Assembly (NCBI RefSeq): GCF_026651855.1
Contig: NZ_CP093280.1
Coordinates: forward strand, 1,342,001-1,406,000
Direction of reading: 5' to 3'
Source of the DNA: Pseudomonas silvicola
GTDB lineage: Bacteria; Pseudomonadota; Gammaproteobacteria; Pseudomonadales; Pseudomonadaceae
DNA length: 64,000 nt
Position numbers and translations under genes: made by a program. The notes beneath the pieces were generated by a model that was not told the DNA's origin, did not search any database, and was given only the letters and a program-made list of their open reading frames with translations. Of the stretch, positions 20,801 through 29,530 are shown piece by piece; within the stretch, counting starts at the first letter, position 1; each line of letters starts with the position of its first letter.

Positions 20801-23645
20801 GCAGCCGGGCCGTATCCGCGCCCTTCATGCGTTGCTCGACGAGGGGCTGGCGCCCGATGCCATGGGCCACGTGGGCCAAGGCGGCATTACCGACCTGGCT
20901 ACCCTGACCGGGCAACTGCAACAACAGGCCCCTGGAGTAGCCGCGGCAGACGACGGTATCACCGCGTTCTTCCTCGACGAAGCCGCCGACCTCCTCGAAA
21001 GCGCCGACCAGGCCTTGCAGCGCTGGCTGCTGGAGCCCGAAAGCCAGGCGGCACTCGCCGCGCTGCAAGGCGACCTGCACACCCTGAAGGGGGGCGCGCG
21101 GATGGCTGAGATTGCCGCCGTCGCTGATCTGGCCCAGGAGCTGGAGCTCACCTATGAAGCCCTGGGCAAGCGCCGCTTGGGCTTCAGCGAGGGCCTGGCG
21201 ACGTTGTTGCTCGATTGCCATGAACAACTGGCGACCATGCTCGAACAGCTTCAACGGGGACAACGCGCCAGCGATGCGCCGGACCTGATCCAGGCGCTTG
21301 TCGACGAGCGCCAGGGCGGGGTGCCGGCCACCGTCGAGCCAGCACCCAACCCGGCGCCGGCCGGCGATAAGGAGTTGCTGGCGGTGTTCCTCGAAGAGGG
21401 CCTGGATATCGTCGAAAGCTCGGGCGCGGCCTTGCAACGCTGGCAGGCCGACCCGCGTAACAGCCTGGAAGTGGAGAACCTGCTGCGTGACTTGCACACC
21501 CTCAAGGGGGGCGCGCGCATGGTCGAGGTCGCACCCATCGGTGACCTGGCCCATGAAATGGAGTTTCTCTACGAAAACCTGTCCGCAGGGGTGCTTGCCC
21601 CCAGCCCGCCATTGTTCAGCCTTCTGCAGAATGGCCACGACCGGCTGGCGCACATGCTCGATACCCTGCGCCAGAACCAGCCGGTGCAACCGGACCCCAC
21701 GCTGATCGCCGCCATTCGTGGTTTTGTCAGCCCGGTGCCGGCCACGCCCCAGCCCGAGCGCGCGGTGTTACTGCCTGAACAACCGGTGTCGGCACCCGAG
21801 CGCGCGCCCGGTGACATGGTCAAGGTCACCGCCGAGCTGCTAGAGGACCTGGGCAACCTGGCCGGTGAAACCTCGATCTTTCGTGGCCGCATCGAACAAC
21901 AGGTCAACGACACCCAGATCGCCCTGGGGGAAATGGAAACCACGATCGAGCGCATGCGTGAGCAACTGCGGCGCCTGGATACCGAAACCCAGGGCCGCAT
22001 CCTCAGCCGCGAGCATGCTGACAACGAACGCCAGGGTTACGAAGATTTCGACCCACTGGAAATGGACCGACACTCGCAACTGCAGCAATTGTCCCGGGCG
22101 CTGTTCGAGTCGGCCTCCGATCTGCTCGACCTGCACCAGACCCTGGCGTCGCGCAACCACAAGGCCCAGGCCCTGCTGCAGTTGCAGGCGAGGGTGAACA
22201 CCGAATTGCAGGAAGGCCTGATGCGCACGCGCATGGTGCCCTTTGAACGCATGGTGCCGCGCTTGCAGCGCCTGGTGCGACAGGTAGCCGGCGAGCTGGG
22301 CAAGCAGGTGGAATTCGAAGTGGGCAACGCTGAAGGGGAGATGGACCGCAGCGTGCTGGAGCGCATGTTGGCACCCCTGGAGCACATGTTGCGCAATGCG
22401 GTGGATCACGGCCTCGAACCGACCGAAGTGCGCCTGGCCAAGGGTAAGCCGGGGGCCGGGCGCATTACCCTGAACCTGCTGCACCAGGGTGGTGACATCG
22501 TCATCGAACTCAGCGACGACGGCGCTGGGGTACCGCTGGAGGCCGTGCGAGCCAAGGCCATTAAGCGCGGGCTGATCGACGCTGGCAGTGAAATCAGTGA
22601 CCACGACGTGCTGCAGTTCATCCTTGAGCCCGGCTTTTCCACGGCCGCCAAGGTGACCCAGATATCCGGGCGCGGGCTGGGCATGGATGTGGTGCACGAA
22701 GAGGTCAAGCAACTCGGCGGGTCGATGATCATCGACTCCAAGCCGGGCCAGGGTGCGCGCTTCCAGATTCGTCTGCCGTTCAGCGTGTCGGTAAACCGCG
22801 CCCTGATGGTGCAATGCGGCGATGACGTCTACGCGCTGCCGCTCAATGGCCTGGAAGGGATCGTACGGGTGATGCCGGCTGAACTGGAAGCCCATTACCA
22901 GAATGACCCGCCGCGTTACCACTATGGCGGCCAGACGTACGAGCTGCGTTACCTGGGCGACCTGCTATACAACACCCCGAGGCCGAAACCGCTGGGCCAG
23001 AGCCAGCCGTTGCCGGTGTTGCTGATACACGGGCATGAACAGCAGATGGCCGTGCAGGTAGACGCCCTGGCCGGTTCGCGGGAAATCGTGGTCAAGAGCC
23101 TGGGTCCGCAGTTTTCCGCGGTGCAGGGCTTGTCCGGGGCGACCATCCTGGGCGACGGCAGGGTGGTAATGATCCTCGACCTGCCGGCGCAGATCCGTGC
23201 CGCCAACGTCCGCCAGTTGCAGGCCCCGCCTGCACAGCCGCCGTTGCCGCCGATGGACTCGGACTCCGGGCGGGCACGCCTGGTGATGGTGGTGGACGAC
23301 TCGGTGACCGTGCGCAAGGTCACCAGCCGCTTGCTGGAACGCCATGGCATGAACGTGCTGACTGCCAACGACGGAGTCGAGGCCATGGCCTTGCTGCAGG
23401 AGCACGTTCCCGACGTGCTGCTGCTGGACATCGAGATGCCGCGCATGGACGGTTTCGAAGTAGCCACCGAGATTCGTCGAGACCCGCGGCTGAAGGACCT
23501 GCCCATCATCATGATCACCTCGCGTACCGGCCAGAAGCACCGCGAGCGGGCCATGGCCATTGGCGTCAACGATTACCTGGGCAAGCCGTATCAGGAGTCG
23601 GTGTTGCTCGACAGCATCGCCCAATGGAGCCGCAGCCATGCTTGA
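17805..23645 (+). CDS. chpA: Hybrid chemotaxis kinase ChpA
   Basis: A 1946-residue CheA-type hybrid kinase. After an N-terminal FimL-like region come four canonical HPt sites with HTLKG at about residues 664, 794, 1091 and 1230. A fifth module at about residue 934 has Thr at the phosphoacceptor position (DELTRLGEGAQL). The kinase core has an N box (HMLRNAVDHGLE), DDGAG, GFSTA and SGRGLGMDVV, then a CheW-like domain and a C-terminal receiver with Asp near 1875 (LLLDIEMP). It phosphorylates PilG and PilH. P. aeruginosa ChpA is longer (about 2470 residues) with more HPt-like modules. It overlaps chpC by eight bases. Confidence 0.95.
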   Translation: MADRHDYVALEWVKGEIVETLGQARAALEAFGAEPHAGEAMGRCLGYLHQVHGSLQMVEFYGAALLAEEIEHLGRALAHGRVNQQAEAVKWLHQAFTQLPLYLDQVHLARRDLPLVVLPLINDLRSARGAPPLAETSLFAVELPTPEPLDASELARLDEPQLPESLRKWHQSLQQALVGLMREQEVASHLGQMARVFERLETLCADAPLSPLWQVAAGLVEGLQNGVVHNTPALRSLLKDCDRELKRLLEQGVAGFNQPAPAQLLKGLLFYVATATGQSPRLRALRVAYGLDDSPPPGRTLAQEQAHLVVPDPDALRSVVSALCEELVRVKEQLDHFVRGDRQHVAELHALVPPLRQVTDTLAVLGFGQPRKVILDQMAVVLGLAQGVREPNDSVLMDVAGALLYVESTLIGMVGPDEPMRTDDSHLPGTELVHIHQLVIKEARFGLQQAKDLISEYLESGGDHERLRPLPDLLTQVRGALAMIPLPRAAGLLETCNEYIKAHLLADPQPPASPQLDALADAISAIEYYLERLSEDPQAPGERVLDVAQARLAALGYLPVAAQVPVLQDVLSPTEALAMREQQPLDSPGVTQSLAEVLASPVPGFNPPAQSAPASLLPPPAEEAAVDDELREVFMEEADEVLQVLREYLPRDDARALGEVRRGFHTLKGSGRMVRALVLSELAWACENLLNRVLEGSVEVGQEVRDLLEHVVQTLPLIIDDFASHQQRQRDDVDQLAARAHLLASAAPDDHGLDPQLLEIFRSEAQGHLATVEAFLSAADAHEAPVDDALQRALHTLKGSAYMAGVVPMAELASPLDALTREYKAHQLPMDTTDLALLRQAVGCWHQGLGQLATTPLAPLPGASVLIEQLRTRLPERLGCPGEHPVAAKRDPRLTQAFLVQAMDILFDSESLLRRWRQQPASRNELERLLDELTRLGEGAQLADVPEVDELCEALLDLYGAVEESSLSVSERFFEEAEQAHDALIDMLDQVAAGQAVVPQPGRIRALHALLDEGLAPDAMGHVGQGGITDLATLTGQLQQQAPGVAAADDGITAFFLDEAADLLESADQALQRWLLEPESQAALAALQGDLHTLKGGARMAEIAAVADLAQELELTYEALGKRRLGFSEGLATLLLDCHEQLATMLEQLQRGQRASDAPDLIQALVDERQGGVPATVEPAPNPAPAGDKELLAVFLEEGLDIVESSGAALQRWQADPRNSLEVENLLRDLHTLKGGARMVEVAPIGDLAHEMEFLYENLSAGVLAPSPPLFSLLQNGHDRLAHMLDTLRQNQPVQPDPTLIAAIRGFVSPVPATPQPERAVLLPEQPVSAPERAPGDMVKVTAELLEDLGNLAGETSIFRGRIEQQVNDTQIALGEMETTIERMREQLRRLDTETQGRILSREHADNERQGYEDFDPLEMDRHSQLQQLSRALFESASDLLDLHQTLASRNHKAQALLQLQARVNTELQEGLMRTRMVPFERMVPRLQRLVRQVAGELGKQVEFEVGNAEGEMDRSVLERMLAPLEHMLRNAVDHGLEPTEVRLAKGKPGAGRITLNLLHQGGDIVIELSDDGAGVPLEAVRAKAIKRGLIDAGSEISDHDVLQFILEPGFSTAAKVTQISGRGLGMDVVHEEVKQLGGSMIIDSKPGQGARFQIRLPFSVSVNRALMVQCGDDVYALPLNGLEGIVRVMPAELEAHYQNDPPRYHYGGQTYELRYLGDLLYNTPRPKPLGQSQPLPVLLIHGHEQQMAVQVDALAGSREIVVKSLGPQFSAVQGLSGATILGDGRVVMILDLPAQIRAANVRQLQAPPAQPPLPPMDSDSGRARLVMVVDDSVTVRKVTSRLLERHGMNVLTANDGVEAMALLQEHVPDVLLLDIEMPRMDGFEVATEIRRDPRLKDLPIIMITSRTGQKHRERAMAIGVNDYLGKPYQESVLLDSIAQWSRSHA

Positions 23646-24096
23646 GCGCACCATTGGCCGGCGCACCACCCTGACCGCGCTGTTGCTGCCACTGGCGGAC
23701 CGCACCCTGGTGCTGCCCAACGTCGCCGTGGCCGAGTTGATCGGTTACCAGTATGGGCAGCCAGCGCCAGACCGGCCCGCCTGGCACCTGGGCCACATCA
23801 CCTGGCGCAACCAGTTGCTGCCGCTGGTCAGCTTCGAGGCCGCCTGCGGTGCCCTGGCGGTGGTCAGCGAGCAGGCGCGCATCGTCGTGCTCAACGCTGT
23901 GGGTGAAAGCCCGCTGCGCTTTATCGGCCTGCTGATTCAGGGTGTGCCGCGGTCATGCCGGCTGGACAGCCAGCTGAGTTACATCGACGTGCCGTTGGCG
24001 CCGTTGGAGATTGCCGCCGTGCAGGTGGGCGAACAGGTCGCGCGGGTGCCCGACCTTGTGGGCCTGGAACGGCTGCTGGATGAAGCCGCGCTCTGA
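23638..24096 (+). CDS. chpC: CheW-like adaptor ChpC
   Basis: A 152-residue CheW-domain protein, with the segments LLPLADRTLVLPNVAVAELI and NQLLPLVSFEAACG matching the CheW fold. ChpC is the second adaptor of the Chp system, thought to link other receptors to ChpA. The ATG at 23638 lies within the last codons of chpA, so translation is coupled. The methylesterase gene chpB, which separates chpA and chpC in P. aeruginosa, is absent. Confidence 0.9.
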   Translation: MLERTIGRRTTLTALLLPLADRTLVLPNVAVAELIGYQYGQPAPDRPAWHLGHITWRNQLLPLVSFEAACGALAVVSEQARIVVLNAVGESPLRFIGLLIQGVPRSCRLDSQLSYIDVPLAPLEIAAVQVGEQVARVPDLVGLERLLDEAAL

Positions 24097-24402
24097 TAAC
24101 CCAGGCGGTGGCTTGCGGTGTCGGCTTCCCGAGCTTCGCCCGGTCCCACAGACAACCCCGCCACCGCATTAACCCGTGTAGGACCGGGCGCCAGCTCGGG
24201 AAAGGCGCGGTGCGGTAGAGCTGGGAGATCGCGGCGTCTGGTTCCCGAGCTTCGCCCGGTCCTACCGAAATCTACTTGGACCATCATAGATCCGCCAGCT
24301 TTTAACGTTAACCTCAGGGTAACGGTTCCACCGGCTGCTTGATTGATGCCTTGCCACCACGCGCTTATGGTCTACCCACGACATTCCCGCCGTGGAGGCC
24401 CC
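24097..24402. other. Intergenic region between chpC and mdcA
   Basis: A 306-base gap with no gene. The first half is occupied by three REP-like repeat copies. The second half (24270-24400) is less GC-rich and should hold the mdc promoter; a TTAACGTTAA palindrome at about 24300-24309 is the only obvious candidate operator. mdcA is preceded by a strong GGAGG at 24394-24398. Confidence 0.6.
24129..24266. repeat. Three alternating REP-like repeats
   Basis: Copies lie at 24129-24151 (forward, CCGAGCTTCGCCCGGTCCCA then CAG), 24178-24201 (reverse, with a small internal variation) and 24243-24266 (forward). The alternating orientation allows competing stem-loops. The first copy differs by one base over 23 positions from the sequence inside the mdcDE frame at 28114-28136. 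Confidence 0.85.
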
Positions 24403-26079
24403 ATGACAACGACAATCACCCCCGAGCCACAGTGGACGCGGCGGCGCAACGAGAAGCAGCGGCGCCTGGAGCAGATTCGCGCCATGGCCGATGGCGTGGT
24501 GCTGCCCACCGAGGGCATTGTCGCCGCCCTTGAAGCGCTGCTGATGCCTGGCGACCGGGTGGTGCTGGAAGGTAATAACCAGAAGCAGGCCGATTTCCTG
24601 TCGCGCTCCCTGGCCCAGGCCGACCCCGGAAAGCTACACGACCTGCACATGATCATGCCCAGCGTCGGCCGCCCCGAGCACCTGGACCTGTTCGAGAAAG
24701 GCATCGCCCGTAAACTTGACTTCTCCTTCGCAGGTACCCAAAGCCTGCGAATCAGCCAACTGCTGGAAGACGGGCTGCTGGAAATCGGCGCCATCCATAC
24801 CTACATCGAACTCTATGCACGCCTGGTGGTGGACCTGATCCCCAACGTGGTGCTTTCCGCCGGATTCATGGCCGACCGCCAAGGCAACATCTACACCGGG
24901 GCCAGCACCGAGGACAGCCCGGCGTTGATCGAACCGGCTGCGTTCAGCGATGGCATTGTCATCGTCCAGGTGAACCAACTGGTGGACGACGTCAGCGACT
25001 TGCCGCGGGTGGACATCCCGGCCTCCTGGGTCGATTTCGTGGTGGTGGCCGACCGGCCTTTCTACATCGAACCGTTGTTCACCCGCGACCCCCGGCATAT
25101 CAAGCCGGTGCATGTGCTGATGGCGATGATGGCTATTCGCGGCATCTACGAGAAGCACAACGTGCAGTCGTTGAACCACGGCATTGGCTTCAACACCGCG
25201 GCCATCGAGCTGATCCTGCCTACCTACGGCGAGTCTCTGGGCCTCAAAGGCAAGATTTGTCGCAACTGGACCCTCAACCCGCATCCCACGCTGATTCCGG
25301 CGATTGAAAGTGGCTGGGTGCAGAGTGTGCACTGCTTCGGTACCGAACTGGGCATGGAGAACTACATCGCCGCCCGGCCCGATGTGTTCTTCACCGGTCG
25401 CGATGGCTCGATGCGCTCCAACCGCATGTTCTGCCAACTGGCGGGGCAGTACGCCGTCGATCTGTTCATTGGTGCGACGCTGCAAGTGGACGCCGACGGC
25501 CATTCCTCCACGGTCACCCGTGGGCGCCTGGCCGGGTTCGGCGGCGCCCCGAACATGGGCCATGACCCACGCGGCCGCCGCCATGGGACACCGGCGTGGC
25601 TTGACATGCGCCGCCCCGGTAGCGATGACACCAGCACCTTGCTCGAGCGCGGGCAGAAACTGGTGGTGCAGATGGTCGAAACCTTTCAGGAGGGCGGCAA
25701 ACCCACCTTTGTCGAAACCCTGGACGCGGTGGATGTGGCGAAAAAGACCGGCATGCCCCTGGCGCCCATCATGATTTACGGCGACGACGTTACCCACCTG
25801 CTGACCGAAGAGGGCATTGCCTACCTGTACAAGGCGCGCAGCCTGCAAGAGCGCCAGGCGATGATCGCCGCCGTGGCCGGGGTCACTGCCATAGGCTTGC
25901 GCCACAACCCCAAGGACACCGAGCGCATGCGCCGCGAAGGCCTGATCGCCTTGCCTGAAGATCTGGGTATCCGCCGCACCGACGCCACCCGCGAATGGCT
26001 GGCGGCCAAGAGCATCGCCGACCTGGTGCAATGGTCGGGCGGCCTTTACAACCCTCCGGCCAAATTCAGGAGCTGGTGA
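24403..26079 (+). CDS. mdcA: Malonate decarboxylase alpha subunit (acetyl-S-ACP:malonate ACP transferase)
   Basis: The 558-residue alpha subunit of biotin-independent malonate decarboxylase. It moves the MdcC acyl carrier from acetyl to malonyl, giving malonyl-S-ACP and acetate. The start [20 protein letters not shown] at 24403 has GGAGG four bases upstream, whereas the frame is open further without homology. Conserved coenzyme A transferase-like segments include [20 protein letters not shown] and [20 protein letters not shown]. The stop overlaps the mdcB start (TGATG). It heads the operon. Confidence 0.95.
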   Translation: MTTTITPEPQWTRRRNEKQRRLEQIRAMADGVVLPTEGIVAALEALLMPGDRVVLEGNNQKQADFLSRSLAQADPGKLHDLHMIMPSVGRPEHLDLFEKGIARKLDFSFAGTQSLRISQLLEDGLLEIGAIHTYIELYARLVVDLIPNVVLSAGFMADRQGNIYTGASTEDSPALIEPAAFSDGIVIVQVNQLVDDVSDLPRVDIPASWVDFVVVADRPFYIEPLFTRDPRHIKPVHVLMAMMAIRGIYEKHNVQSLNHGIGFNTAAIELILPTYGESLGLKGKICRNWTLNPHPTLIPAIESGWVQSVHCFGTELGMENYIAARPDVFFTGRDGSMRSNRMFCQLAGQYAVDLFIGATLQVDADGHSSTVTRGRLAGFGGAPNMGHDPRGRRHGTPAWLDMRRPGSDDTSTLLERGQKLVVQMVETFQEGGKPTFVETLDAVDVAKKTGMPLAPIMIYGDDVTHLLTEEGIAYLYKARSLQERQAMIAAVAGVTAIGLRHNPKDTERMRREGLIALPEDLGIRRTDATREWLAAKSIADLVQWSGGLYNPPAKFRSW

Positions 26080-26939
26080 TGCACGCACTCAACCCGATAC
26101 CCAACGCCTGCCCCTTGGCGGAACTGGCCGTGGAAGCACTGATCGATGAAGCTGACCTGTCGCCCAAGCCGGCGCTGGTCGACCGCCGTGGCAACGGCGC
26201 CCATACCGACCTGCACCTGGGCCTGATGCATGCTTCGGCGCTAAGCCTGTGGCCTGCGTTCCAGGGCATGGCTGACGCGGCCGAGCACCACGGGCATGTC
26301 GACCTGCCATTGCGCGAAGCCCTCGGCCAATTGGGCCGTGAGGGCGAGGCCGATATGCTGCGCACCACGGGCGGGGTGAACACCCATCGCGGGGCCATCT
26401 GGGCCCTGGGCCTGCTGGTGGCAGCAGCGGCATTGGCACCGCACGACACCGGGGCAGCCGCACTGGCGGCCAGGGCGGCAGCGCTGGCGCGCCTACCAGA
26501 TCGCTCGGCGCCACAACCCCTGAGCCACGGCCGAGTCGTGGAGCAACGCTATGGTGCCGGTGGCGCTCGCGCCGAGGCCCAGGCCGGCTTCCCGGCAGTG
26601 CTGGAGCACGGCCTGCCACAACTGCGTGCCAGCCGCCTCGCCGGCCATGGCGAGCAGAATGCCCGCCTGGATGCCTTGCTGGCGATCATGGCCAGCCTGG
26701 CCGATACCTGCGTGCTGTACCGCGCCGGCCCCGAAGGCCTGGCCGCCATGCAGGCGGGCGCCCAGGCAGTACTGGCCGCCGGTGGCAGCGCCAGCCTGGC
26801 AGGCCGGCGCCGCCTGCACCAACTCGACCAGCGCCTGCTGGCGCTCAATGCCTCCCCGGGGGGCGCCGCCGACCTGCTGGCCGCCTGCCTGTTCATCGAT
26901 CGCCTGGAACGTGGCGAGCATTCACGGAGCCTTGCCTGA
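26079..26939 (+). CDS. mdcB: Triphosphoribosyl-dephospho-CoA synthase
   Basis: Makes the 2'-(5''-triphosphoribosyl)-3'-dephospho-CoA precursor of the MdcC prosthetic group; it is related to CitG. The 286-residue product has the conserved [16 protein letters not shown] (about residues 30-45) and [17 protein letters not shown] segments. The ATG at 26079 overlaps the mdcA stop, and its own TGA overlaps the mdcC start, so translation is coupled on both sides. Confidence 0.94.
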   Translation: MHALNPIPNACPLAELAVEALIDEADLSPKPALVDRRGNGAHTDLHLGLMHASALSLWPAFQGMADAAEHHGHVDLPLREALGQLGREGEADMLRTTGGVNTHRGAIWALGLLVAAAALAPHDTGAAALAARAAALARLPDRSAPQPLSHGRVVEQRYGAGGARAEAQAGFPAVLEHGLPQLRASRLAGHGEQNARLDALLAIMASLADTCVLYRAGPEGLAAMQAGAQAVLAAGGSASLAGRRRLHQLDQRLLALNASPGGAADLLAACLFIDRLERGEHSRSLA

Positions 26940-27238
26940 TGGAAACCCTGACCTTCGAATTTCCCGCCGGGCAACCGGCCCGCCGCCGCGCCCTGGTGGG
27001 CTGTGTTGGCTCGGGCGACCTGGAAGTGCTGCTCGAACCCGGCCAGGCCGGCACCCTGGCGATCCAGGTGGTGACCTCGGTCAACGGCGCTTCCCAGCGT
27101 TGGGAACACCTCTTCACCCGCATGTTCAGTGGCCAGGCGCTGCCGGCCCTGCGCATCGACATCAATGATTTCGGCGCCACCCCGGGGGTGGTTCGCCTGC
27201 GCCTGGAACAGGCCCTGGAGGAGATCGGCCATGACTGA
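26939..27238 (+). CDS. mdcC: Malonate decarboxylase acyl carrier protein (delta subunit)
   Basis: A 99-residue carrier protein. The prosthetic-group serine is Ser25 in the signature VGSGDLEVLLE. The arm carries the acetyl/malonyl thioester between MdcA, MdcDE and MdcH. Start and stop overlap those of mdcB and mdcDE respectively, typical for subunits made in fixed ratio. Confidence 0.95.
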   Translation: METLTFEFPAGQPARRRALVGCVGSGDLEVLLEPGQAGTLAIQVVTSVNGASQRWEHLFTRMFSGQALPALRIDINDFGATPGVVRLRLEQALEEIGHD

Positions 27239-28940
27239 CACCGCGCGCCTGTTGCACCAACACAGCTTCATCGAACTGGGTGCCCGTCAGCGGGCGAAGG
27301 CCTTGCTTGACCCAGGCAGCTTCCGTGAGCTGGTCGACCCGTTCCAGCGGGTCATGTCGCCGTGGCTGGAACGTCAGGGCGTGGTACCGCAGGCCGACGA
27401 TGGCGCGGTCATCGCCAAAGGAGCCGTGGGCGGCCGCCCGGTGGTGCTGGCGGCAATCGAAGGTGCCTTTCAGGGCGGCAGCCTGGGCGAGGTCAGTGGC
27501 GCCAAGATAGCCGGTGCGCTGGAGCTGGCGGCTGAAGACAACCGCAATGGCATCCCCACCGCCGCGATCCTGTTGCTGGAAACCGGTGGTGTGCGCCTGC
27601 AGGAAGCCAACCTGGGCCTGGCCGCCATCGCCGACATTCACGCCGCCATCGTCGACTTGCGCCAATACCAGCCGGTGATCGGTGTGGTGGCCGGCAGCGT
27701 CGGTTGCTTCGGCGGCATGTCCATCGCCGCTGGGTTGTGCAGCCACCTGATCGTCACCCGCGAAGCGCGCTTGGGGCTCAATGGCCCACAGGTGATCGAG
27801 CAGGAGGCGGGCATTGCCGAATACGACTCCCGTGACCGGCCGTTCATCTGGAGCCTGACCGGTGGTGAGCAGCGGTTTGCCAGTGGCCTGGCCGATGCCT
27901 ATGTCGTTGATGATGCCGTCGAGATAGGCCAGCGGGTGCGCGAATGCCTGGAGCAGGGCGCGCCGAAGCAGGTGCGCAGCCAGCAGCATGAAGAATATCT
28001 GGCGCGCCTGGCGGCGGTCGACACCGAGGTTCAGATCACTGCCCAGGCCGTACGCGATCTCTATACCGCCGCGCGCGCCTCCAATGCTTCAGACCTGCCA
28101 CGTCGCAACCTTTCCGAGCTTCGCCCGGTTCCACAGAACGCGGGGCACGGTCGTGGCGCAACCTGGTTCCAGGCGCTGGCTGGTACCGCTACTCCAGCCG
28201 CTGGCCTGCCAGCCTCGGTCCTCGTCGCCGACAGCTGTCTCGATAATTACCCAGCCCGCTACCTGGCGGTTATCCCCGACCCCAACAACCCTTTTCCCCG
28301 CGCTCGGCAGGGCGAGGTTGGCCTGCTGGAAGGCTGGGGCCTGGCCAAAGCTGTCGACGAAGCCATCGAAGCAGACCGCGAGGCGCCCGAAAAGCGCGCC
28401 CTGGTCGCGATCGTTGACGTGCCCAGCCAGGCCTACGGCCGCCGTGAGGAAGCCCTGGGCATCCACCAGGCCCTGGCTGGCGCCGCCGATGCCTACGCCC
28501 GTGCACGCCTGGCCGGCCACCCGGTGATCGCGCTGCTGGTGGGCAAGGCCATGTCCGGCGCATTCCTGGCCCACGGCTACCAGGCCAACCGCTTGATCGC
28601 CCTGCGCGACCCGGGTGTGCAGGTACACGCAATGGGCAAGGCTTCGGCGGCGCGGGTGACCCAGCGCAGCGTGGAGGCACTGGAAGCCTTGGCCGCCAGC
28701 GTCCCGCCCATGGCTTACGACATCGATAGCTATGCCAGCCTTGGCCTGCTGTGGGAAACCTTGTCGGTGGCGCAGATCGAGCAACCCGGCGGCGACGACC
28801 TGGCCCGAGTGCAGGCGTGCCTGGGGCAGGCCCTGGCCGACATCGCCCAGGGTGGCCGTGATCTTTCCGGGCGCCTTGGCGCGCCCAACCGGGCGGCTTC
28901 CGCACGGGTACGGCAACTGCTGCGCGAGCAATGGCAGTGA
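27231..28940 (+). CDS. mdcDE: Fused malonate decarboxylase beta-gamma subunit (MdcD-MdcE)
   Basis: One 569-residue frame from ATG 27231. Residues 1-290 match the beta subunit MdcD (carboxyltransferase fold; oxyanion region GVVAGSVGCFGGMSIAAG), which decarboxylates malonyl-S-ACP. Residues from about 303 (GATWFQALAG) match the gamma subunit MdcE (VPSQAYGRREEALGIHQALA). The two are usually separate genes. Here no stop or ATG/GTG start lies at the join, and the linker SELRPVPQN is encoded by a REP-like sequence at 28114-28136. Both domains look intact, so a functional fusion is plausible. A sequencing or assembly error cannot be excluded from sequence alone. Confidence 0.88.
   Translation: MTDTARLLHQHSFIELGARQRAKALLDPGSFRELVDPFQRVMSPWLERQGVVPQADDGAVIAKGAVGGRPVVLAAIEGAFQGGSLGEVSGAKIAGALELAAEDNRNGIPTAAILLLETGGVRLQEANLGLAAIADIHAAIVDLRQYQPVIGVVAGSVGCFGGMSIAAGLCSHLIVTREARLGLNGPQVIEQEAGIAEYDSRDRPFIWSLTGGEQRFASGLADAYVVDDAVEIGQRVRECLEQGAPKQVRSQQHEEYLARLAAVDTEVQITAQAVRDLYTAARASNASDLPRRNLSELRPVPQNAGHGRGATWFQALAGTATPAAGLPASVLVADSCLDNYPARYLAVIPDPNNPFPRARQGEVGLLEGWGLAKAVDEAIEADREAPEKRALVAIVDVPSQAYGRREEALGIHQALAGAADAYARARLAGHPVIALLVGKAMSGAFLAHGYQANRLIALRDPGVQVHAMGKASAARVTQRSVEALEALAASVPPMAYDIDSYASLGLLWETLSVAQIEQPGGDDLARVQACLGQALADIAQGGRDLSGRLGAPNRAASARVRQLLREQWQ
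28114..28136 (+). repeat. REP-like fragment inside mdcDE
   Basis: The 23 bases beginning CCGAGCTTCGCCCGGTTCCA match the intergenic repeat at 24129-24151 with one mismatch. They are read in frame as part of the linker between the MdcD and MdcE domains. No opposing repeat arm is nearby, so it is a half element. Confidence 0.85.
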
Positions 28941-29530
28941 TACGCCCCCATGACCTGCTCTGGGGCCTGACGCCCCGGCACCTGCCGGCCGATGCGCCGG
29001 CCTGGGTAGCGGCTGCCTTGGCCGATGGCCAGCCCGTGGTGGTGCGCCGCGATGCTGCGGCCCCGGGGCAGGTGGCGGTCGGTGTGCGCGGCAGCCGGCG
29101 CGAACAGCGCTATGCCACGCACATGCCCGTGGCCACCATCAGCCGGCAAGTCAGCCCGGAAGCCTTGTGCCACCTTACCGGGCAGGCGAACTGGCCGGCC
29201 CTGCAGGCCTTGTACCGCTTGCGCCCGTGCCTGGACGAGCTGGGGTGGGTGTGGGGTGTGAGCGGCAGTGCCGGTTTCGAATTGGCCAGTGGCTTCGGCG
29301 CGCTGCATGCCAACAGCGACCTGGACCTGATCATGCGTACCCCGCAGCCCGTGCCCCGTGACGACGCACGGCGGGTTCTGGCCTTGCTGGAGGATAGGGT
29401 AGACATGCAATTGCAGACCCCCGCCGGTGCGGTAGCCCTGCGCGAGTGGGCAGGCGATAGCGCCAAGGTGCTGCTCAAGGCCGCCGATGGCGCGCGCCTG
29501 GTCAGCGATCCCTGGAGACTGCCGGCATGA
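28931..29530 (+). CDS. mdcG: Malonate decarboxylase holo-ACP synthase (phosphoribosyl-dephospho-CoA transferase)
   Basis: A 199-residue nucleotidyltransferase-like enzyme that attaches the prosthetic group to MdcC Ser25. It has a GSAGFELASGFGALHANSDLD segment, with the Gly-Ser and Asp-x-Asp pattern of nucleotidyltransferases (given here in fragments: WGVSGSAGFEL then NSDLDLIM). The start overlaps the mdcDE stop by ten bases, and its end overlaps mdcH by four. Confidence 0.92.
   Translation: MAVIRPHDLLWGLTPRHLPADAPAWVAAALADGQPVVVRRDAAAPGQVAVGVRGSRREQRYATHMPVATISRQVSPEALCHLTGQANWPALQALYRLRPCLDELGWVWGVSGSAGFELASGFGALHANSDLDLIMRTPQPVPRDDARRVLALLEDRVDMQLQTPAGAVALREWAGDSAKVLLKAADGARLVSDPWRLPA

Noticed and set aside
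24129..24266. CRISPR array
   Set aside because: Only three copies in alternating orientation with unequal spacing; direct repeats with uniform spacers are absent.
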